This document shows positions 31,062 to 35,375 of a stretch of DNA of 35,375 nucleotides, one piece after another (within the stretch, counting starts at the first letter, position 1; every line of letters begins with the position of its first letter). Source of the stretch: CAVDRM01 sp963611355 (GTDB lineage Bacteria; Bacillota; Clostridia; Christensenellales; Aristaeellaceae); assembly GCA_963611355.1 (NCBI GenBank), contig CAVDRM010000026.1:1-35375 (forward strand). Reading direction: 5' to 3'. Both the position numbers and the translations under genes were made by a program. A model generated the notes under the pieces. It saw only the letters and a list, made by a program, of their open reading frames with translations. It ran no database searches and was not told where the DNA came from.

Positions 31062-32000
31062 ATGGACTACATTGAATTGACCGTTTCCACCACCACGGCT
31101 GGGTCGGAGGCCGTGTCTGAGCTGCTGATGAGCCTGGGCGCGGCGGGAACGCAGATCATTGACAGGGCGGATTTGCCTGACCCGAATAAGCCCGGCAAAA
31201 ATTGGGAGCTGATGGACAGAAACCTCATTGACGAAACGCCGGAGGATGTGCGCGTCAAAGCGTGGTTTCCCCTGGACGAGCAGGCGCGGAGGACACTCGG
31301 TCTTGTGCGGGAGAAATTAACGGTCATGAAGCAGGAGGACGCGCAGGGCGCGTTCGGGGCGCTGACGCTGTCCTCGGATGATGTGCATGAGCAGGACTGG
31401 TCGGAATGCTGGAAGCAGTATTACAAGCCCTTCCGCGCCGGGAAGCGGATGGTCATCAAGCCGACATGGGAGAAATGGGACGCACAGCCGGATGATTTAA
31501 TCATTGAGCTTGACCCCGGCATGGCCTTCGGTACGGGGACGCATGAGACGACCGCCATGTGCATCACGCTGATTGAAAAATACTACGCAGGCGGTCGAAT
31601 CCTGGATGTCGGCACGGGCAGCGGCATTTTGGCCATTGCCGCGGCGCGGCTAGGCGCAAAGGATGTTATAGCGGTCGATATTGACCCGGACGCCGTGCGC
31701 GTGGCAGAGGAAAACGTGGCGCATAACGGGCTGACCTCCTGCATCGATGTGCGCGTGGGAGATTTGCTGCAGGGGCTCAATGAGACCTTTGACTTTGCGG
31801 TTGCCAACATTTTAGCGCCAGTCATCTGTATGCTGGCCGCTCCGCTCAAAAATCACCTGAAGAAAAACGGGCTGTTCATCTGCTCCGGCATCATCAGCGA
31901 GGCCGAGCAGGATGTTCTGAACGCGCTGCAGGACGCGGGTTATGCCGTGCTGGAGGTCATGCACAAGAATGACTGGGTTGCTGTGGCGGCGAGGGCATAA
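31062..32000 (+). CDS. prmA: Ribosomal protein L11 methyltransferase
   Basis: SAM-dependent enzyme that trimethylates Lys and the N-terminus of ribosomal protein L11; cytosolic, 312 aa. The N-terminal substrate-recognition part (DYIELTVSTTTAGSEAVSEL) and the motif I RILDVGTGSGILAIAAARLG are diagnostic. DPGMAFGTGTHETT precedes it and VANILAPVI carries the N-x-L region. GGAGGAACGCAC precedes the ATG. It is followed after 3 bases by rsmE, a common pairing. Confidence 0.95.
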   Translation: MDYIELTVSTTTAGSEAVSELLMSLGAAGTQIIDRADLPDPNKPGKNWELMDRNLIDETPEDVRVKAWFPLDEQARRTLGLVREKLTVMKQEDAQGAFGALTLSSDDVHEQDWSECWKQYYKPFRAGKRMVIKPTWEKWDAQPDDLIIELDPGMAFGTGTHETTAMCITLIEKYYAGGRILDVGTGSGILAIAAARLGAKDVIAVDIDPDAVRVAEENVAHNGLTSCIDVRVGDLLQGLNETFDFAVANILAPVICMLAAPLKNHLKKNGLFICSGIISEAEQDVLNALQDAGYAVLEVMHKNDWVAVAARA

Positions 32001-32003
32001 GCG

Positions 32004-32726
32004 ATGCACAGATTTTTTGCGGTATGGGCGGATGCACAGACGGCGCGGCTCAACGGCGACGAGGCGCGTCACGCGCTGACCGTGCTGCGCCTTCAAAAGG
32101 GCGACAATGTGCGCGTGGTGCTGGACGGAAGACTGTATGACGCGGTCATTGCGGATATATCGGACGGCGTGCTGGTAACAGTCGGCGGGGAGCAGCCGTC
32201 GCCGGAGCCTGGCACGCACATTACCCTGTATCAGGGGCTTCCCAAGGGCGACAAGATGGATATGCTTACGCAGAAATGCACCGAGGCGGGCGTGTGGCGC
32301 ATCGTGCCCGTGCAGATGCCGCGCTGTGTCGTGCGGCTTGACGGGAAGGACGGCGAAAAAAAGCGCGAACGTTGGCAGCGTATTGCATTGGAGGCCGCCA
32401 AGCAGTCCGGCCGGACGCATATTCCGGAAATCTCGGCGCCGATTTCGCAAAAGGAAATGCTTGTGCGCCTTTCCGCGCACGGCTGCGCTCTTGCCCCGTG
32501 GGAGGACGCGAGGGGGCTGACCGTCCCCGCTGCGCTTTCAAAAACGGAGGCGGACGACATTGCCGTCGTCATTGGGCCGGAGGGCGGCATGAGCGCGGAG
32601 GAAATGGAGGCGCTGCAAGGCGCGGGCGCACTGTCCGTGACGCTCGGCCCGCGTATTTTCCGCACGGAGACGGCGGGCTTGGCGGCCGTCATCATGGCGC
32701 TGAGCAGCCGCAATGAATATGCCTGA
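32004..32726 (+). CDS. rsmE: 16S rRNA (uracil(1498)-N3)-methyltransferase
   Basis: SPOUT-class SAM enzyme that methylates U1498 of 16S rRNA, 240 aa. The N-terminal PUA-like part is followed by knotted-domain motifs: QKCTEAGVWRIVPVQ, EAAKQSGRTHIPEI, VIGPEGGMSAEEMEAL and LGPRIFRTETAGLAAV. All are conserved in RsmE. It is coupled to prmA and overlaps the next gene by 14 bases. Confidence 0.95.
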   Translation: MHRFFAVWADAQTARLNGDEARHALTVLRLQKGDNVRVVLDGRLYDAVIADISDGVLVTVGGEQPSPEPGTHITLYQGLPKGDKMDMLTQKCTEAGVWRIVPVQMPRCVVRLDGKDGEKKRERWQRIALEAAKQSGRTHIPEISAPISQKEMLVRLSAHGCALAPWEDARGLTVPAALSKTEADDIAVVIGPEGGMSAEEMEALQGAGALSVTLGPRIFRTETAGLAAVIMALSSRNEYA

Positions 32727-33627
32727 CGAAGAAAAACGCATCGCACGCTATCATCTGCCCGGCCTGTTTGAATTTTACGAGCTTTATCGGCTGTTTCTGC
32801 CGTTGTTTTTTGAGCATCGGGAATATTTTTACGATTGGTGTGACATCGGCTCTGTTTACGGTGCTCCGGCGGACTGCATTTGGGGCGGCGGGCGCATGGG
32901 CGGCGGGGACTGCAGGGCGCGGGAGACGCTGGCACTCCTCAAAGAATACGGGATTTCCGCAAGACTTACGTTCAGCAATTCCCTGCTTCGGGAGGAGCAT
33001 CTCAGGGACATGAAATGCAACGCCCTGTGCAGCTTATTTGCGGACGCGGGTGAGCAGAAAAACGGCGTCATCGTGCATTCGGAGCTGTTGCTGGAGCATC
33101 TGAAAAAGCATTGGCCCGCGCTTTATTTTGTGTCGTCCACCACCAAGGTGCTGACGGATTTTAACGACCTTGTGCGGGAATTAAAGCGGGACGATTTTTC
33201 CTTTGTCGTGCCGGATTTTCGGCTGAATCCGGCGATTGACCGCCTGAACGCCCTGCCGCAGCGTTTGAAGGACAAGACAGAGCTTTTGTGCAACGAGTGC
33301 TGCTTTTTTACCTGCGGAGACAGGCGGCGCTGCTATGAGGCCGTCAGCCGGAGAAATTTGGGCGAGGATGACGATTTCTGCTGCACCGCGCCGGACGCGG
33401 CCGGCGGCTATCGCTTTTCCAAGGCCATGCAAAGCCCCGCCTTCATCGGCATCGATGCAATTCGGCATACCTTCCTGCCGATGGGCTTTTCACACTTCAA
33501 AATCGAAGGGCGCTCCCTCGGCAGCGCCCTTGTCCTGGAATTTCTTCTTTACTATATGACCAAGCCGGACTATCAGATTGATGTAAGAGAAAAGATTTAT
33601 CTGGAAAATACGCTGGATTTGTTTTGA
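32713..33627 (+). CDS. U32 peptidase-like protein
   Basis: Protein of 304 aa, unannotated in a strict sense but with U32-like features. LTFSNSLL and IVHSELLLEHLKK resemble the strand-helix alternation of the U32 TIM barrel. A Cys cluster lies at 193, 196, 197, 201 and 207 (LLCNECCFFTCGDRRRC), with C223/C224 further on, as in the cluster-binding U32 proteins. SHFKIEGRSLG at 261-270 matches the KIEGR signature. Family members work with cofactor or tRNA hydroxylation, or as collagenase-like proteins; this one's target is unknown. It overlaps rsmE by 14 bases and is likely cotranscribed with prmA-rsmE. Confidence 0.65.
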   Translation: MNMPDEEKRIARYHLPGLFEFYELYRLFLPLFFEHREYFYDWCDIGSVYGAPADCIWGGGRMGGGDCRARETLALLKEYGISARLTFSNSLLREEHLRDMKCNALCSLFADAGEQKNGVIVHSELLLEHLKKHWPALYFVSSTTKVLTDFNDLVRELKRDDFSFVVPDFRLNPAIDRLNALPQRLKDKTELLCNECCFFTCGDRRRCYEAVSRRNLGEDDDFCCTAPDAAGGYRFSKAMQSPAFIGIDAIRHTFLPMGFSHFKIEGRSLGSALVLEFLLYYMTKPDYQIDVREKIYLENTLDLF

Positions 33628-33810
33628 TGAAGGTGGCTTTTTATGCCGCTTTCCGCATACTTTTATTCCCGGACACTGCGGATTGATTTTTCTCCGGCAG
33701 GGAGGGGAAAAAAGTCTTTCTTTGTCAGACGCAAAGGTCTCCCGCTTATATGTTCTCCCGCGCACCCGTAAATTTTCAAAATATTCACATTGCTTCGGCA
33801 GGAATAACGC
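33628..33810. other. Spacer without a gene upstream of the PrsA-like gene
   Basis: This 183-base stretch after the U32-like gene has no supported gene. Small minus-strand frames here lack ribosome sites. No clear terminator for the prmA unit is visible, so readthrough into the next gene cannot be excluded. Confidence 0.4.
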
Positions 33811-33839
33811 TTGTAAAGTCGGTGCGTTTCCTGTATAAT
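33811..33839 (+). promoter_or_regulatory. Predicted sigma-A promoter of the PrsA-like gene
   Basis: TTGTAA (33811-33816), 17-base spacer and TATAAT (33834-33839), about 100 bases before the chosen start. Confidence 0.7.
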
Positions 33840-33938
33840 AAGTAAAGTTATCATCACGAGGACGGCTGTGCGAAAAAGGTTTCTTGTGCCGAATCGTGGG
33901 ATATGTCACCTAAAACAGATTGGAGATGCCTGATACCT

Positions 33939-35315
33939 ATGCGGAAAAAGATGTTTTTAGCCCTGCTGCTTGCGGCGGCCATCACCCTGAGCGGCTGCTC
34001 GCTCGTGGTCAAGGATGCGGATGTGGATGCCAAGCGCACCATCATTGACGTAAACGGCGAAACCGTGGATAAGCAGACCGTGACGGCGCTGGTCAACCAG
34101 CAGGCGTCCACACAGGCCTATTACTACTATTACTATTACGGCTATTCCATCGACACCACCGATGAAACCTACCTTTCCTCCATCCGTCAAAGCGTGATTG
34201 ACAGCAAGGTGGAGGACATGGTTATCGAGCAGAAGATTAAGGAGCTTGGCTTTGACCGGTTCACTGATGAAGAGCTGGCCGAAATGGAGACCTCCGCCGA
34301 GGAAGAAGCGGCCGAAATGCTTGAAACCATCAAGACGCTGTATCTGTCCGGCTCCGAGCTGGAGGGCGATGCGCTGGAGGCAGAGGCGCAGACCTATGCC
34401 AAGCAGTACGGCGTGGACAAGGACAGCCTGCTCACCTCTGCCAAGAGCGAAAAGGAGACCGAGCGACTCAAGGCCGAGGCTGCCAAGGATGTCGTCGTGA
34501 CGGACGAAGAGGTGCAGGCGGACTTCGATTCCAAGGTCGAAAGCGCCAAGACCGAGTATGAATCCGACCTGGAAGCCTACGGCGAAGCGGTTAACGGCGG
34601 CGATACCGTGTATTACGCGCCCGCCGGTTACCGCTATGTCAAGCAGATTTTGGTGAAGTTCACCGATGAAGACAGTCAGGCCATCGAGGATGCCAAGAAT
34701 GAAATGAGCGCCGCCCAGACCGCGCTGACTGAGGCACAGACCGCCCTGTCCGACAACACCGCCGCGCTGGAAGCTGAGGACATCACGGACGAGGAAAAGA
34801 CGGAGCTGACCGAGGCACAGCCCGCTTTGCAGGCCGCTGTTGACGAAGCACAGAAGACACTGGATGCCGCCTCCGAGAAGGTGACGGCCGTCACCGCTGC
34901 CGCACACGCCAATCTGCAGCCCAAGGTGGACGAGGTCATGCAGAAGATTGCCGACGGCGAGGACTTTGAGACCCTGATGGAAACCTATAACGAAGACCCC
35001 GGCATGGACACCCACGCCGACGGCTACGCTATCTGTGCCGGCTACAGCTCCTTCGATTCCGCCTTTGTGGATGCGGCGATGGCGCTGGAGAATGTCGGCG
35101 ATGTGACCGAGCCAATCAAGAGCGATGCCTACGGATACTACATCATCCGCTATCAGTCCGAGATTGCCGAGGGATCTGTGGATATCGGCACCGTTGAGGA
35201 CGGCATCCGCTCCGACCTGCTTTCGACCAAGCAGGACGAGGCGTATGAGGCGGCCATCCAAACTTGGATCGCCGCAGCCGATGTCAAGACTTACATCGAC
35301 CGTCTGACGGACTAA
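33939..35315 (+). CDS. PrsA/SurA-like peptidyl-prolyl isomerase lipoprotein
   Basis: Membrane-anchored foldase lipoprotein of 458 aa. The signal peptide ends in the lipobox LSGC (17-20). A run of seven tyrosines (61-67) follows a helical SurA-N-like part. The parvulin-type domain begins near 225 (YAPAGYRYVKQILVKF) and resumes at KIADGEDFETLMETYNEDPG, with a coiled-coil insertion of about 85 residues in between (AQTALTEAQ, then LQAAVDEAQKTLDAA). The insertion is Ala/Glu-rich with heptads. It would assist folding of exported proteins. The ATG at 33939 fits the signal peptide; the ribosome site (GGAG, 13 bases away) is weak. Confidence 0.88.
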   Translation: MRKKMFLALLLAAAITLSGCSLVVKDADVDAKRTIIDVNGETVDKQTVTALVNQQASTQAYYYYYYYGYSIDTTDETYLSSIRQSVIDSKVEDMVIEQKIKELGFDRFTDEELAEMETSAEEEAAEMLETIKTLYLSGSELEGDALEAEAQTYAKQYGVDKDSLLTSAKSEKETERLKAEAAKDVVVTDEEVQADFDSKVESAKTEYESDLEAYGEAVNGGDTVYYAPAGYRYVKQILVKFTDEDSQAIEDAKNEMSAAQTALTEAQTALSDNTAALEAEDITDEEKTELTEAQPALQAAVDEAQKTLDAASEKVTAVTAAAHANLQPKVDEVMQKIADGEDFETLMETYNEDPGMDTHADGYAICAGYSSFDSAFVDAAMALENVGDVTEPIKSDAYGYYIIRYQSEIAEGSVDIGTVEDGIRSDLLSTKQDEAYEAAIQTWIAAADVKTYIDRLTD

Positions 35316-35323
35316 TAAATATA

Positions 35324-35375
35324 AGGCATCACCGCACAATTCGGCGACTCGCAAAAATGTGCCTTTTGCGCCATC
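35324..35375. mobile_element. Left end of a second MITE-like element copy (cut by the window edge)
   Basis: The last 52 bases are identical to 8290-8341 of the MITE-like element, including the terminal repeat. A TA (35322-35323) precedes it, as at the first copy. It starts 8 bases after the PrsA-like stop codon. The right end lies outside the window. Confidence 0.9.

Noticed and set aside
33490..33909. Minus-strand frame across the spacer before the PrsA-like gene
   Set aside because: It starts inside the leader, lacks a ribosome site and overlaps the end of the U32-like gene.
33957..35354. Long antisense reading frame opposite the PrsA-like gene
   Set aside because: It mirrors the codon bias of the real gene, has no ribosome site or family match, and its Ile/Val/Gly-rich text is typical of such shadows.

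Overview
The window looks like chromosomal DNA of a GC-rich, anaerobic Clostridia-type Firmicute (Bacillota). Supporting signs, from family knowledge: strong AGGAGG-like ribosome sites, sigma-A promoters (TTGACA/TATAAT), tRNAs with encoded CCA, a TPP riboswitch in front of thiT, and families common in this group (DUF951, DUF523, DUF554, MtaB, YcxB-like, DUF2974). TGA is used as a stop, so the code is standard. Genus cannot be assigned from the sequence alone. Most of the window is ordinary housekeeping chromosome without phage, conjugative or CRISPR genes, but it carries one small mobile element and several accessory genes.

Layout. 1-2.8 kb (minus): polyamine-type ABC permease, M19 dipeptidase, FRG-domain protein. 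2.9-6.2 kb (plus): deoD purine nucleoside phosphorylase with a DUF523 gene, then two secreted proteins, one a phosphodiester glycosidase. 6.2-7.7 kb: terminator, a long inverted repeat, and a P-loop kinase/DUF554 pair (minus). 7.9-8.8 kb: an ABC ATPase gene broken by a 161-bp MITE-like element. 8.8-11.2 kb (minus): flavodoxin-like protein, signal peptidase I, DUF951 protein and an eight-tRNA operon (Arg, His, Gln, Lys, Leu, Gly, Gly, Lys). 11.4-14 kb (plus): uridine kinase and a tandem pair of secreted phosphodiester glycosidases. 14-18.4 kb: YbaK deacylase with a CPYC redoxin (minus), an apgM-type mutase and an HPr-like protein without the phosphorylatable histidine (plus), then a Cof-type phosphatase and RluA synthase (minus). 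18.6-24.7 kb (plus): YcxB-like membrane protein, a PD-(D/E)XK-like nuclease fused to a SNF2 helicase, RadC, a YdcF-like protein, a decayed MarR regulator and a MATE exporter. 24.7-27.5 kb (minus): secreted peptidoglycan-binding protein, MtaB and a YfbR-like HD nucleotidase. 27.5-35.3 kb: TPP riboswitch-thiT, a lipase-like DUF2974 protein with a double GNAT, the prmA-rsmE-U32-like operon, and a PrsA-like lipoprotein. The last 52 bases match the left end of the MITE-like element at 8.3 kb exactly.

Co-function. Pathways hinted at are nucleoside salvage (deoD, udk, YfbR-like), translation and RNA modification (tRNAs, mtaB, rluA, prmA, rsmE, ybaK), export and envelope (lepB, PrsA-like, three glycosidases, PG-binding protein), and DNA maintenance (SNF2-nuclease, radC). 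The observations most worth following up are the nuclease-SNF2 fusion next to radC, the MITE-like element with a cleanly reconstructable insertion, the Crh-like HPr homologue, and the MATE promoter whose large palindrome survives while its MarR gene has decayed. I did not find a convincing multi-gene system that is clearly new.
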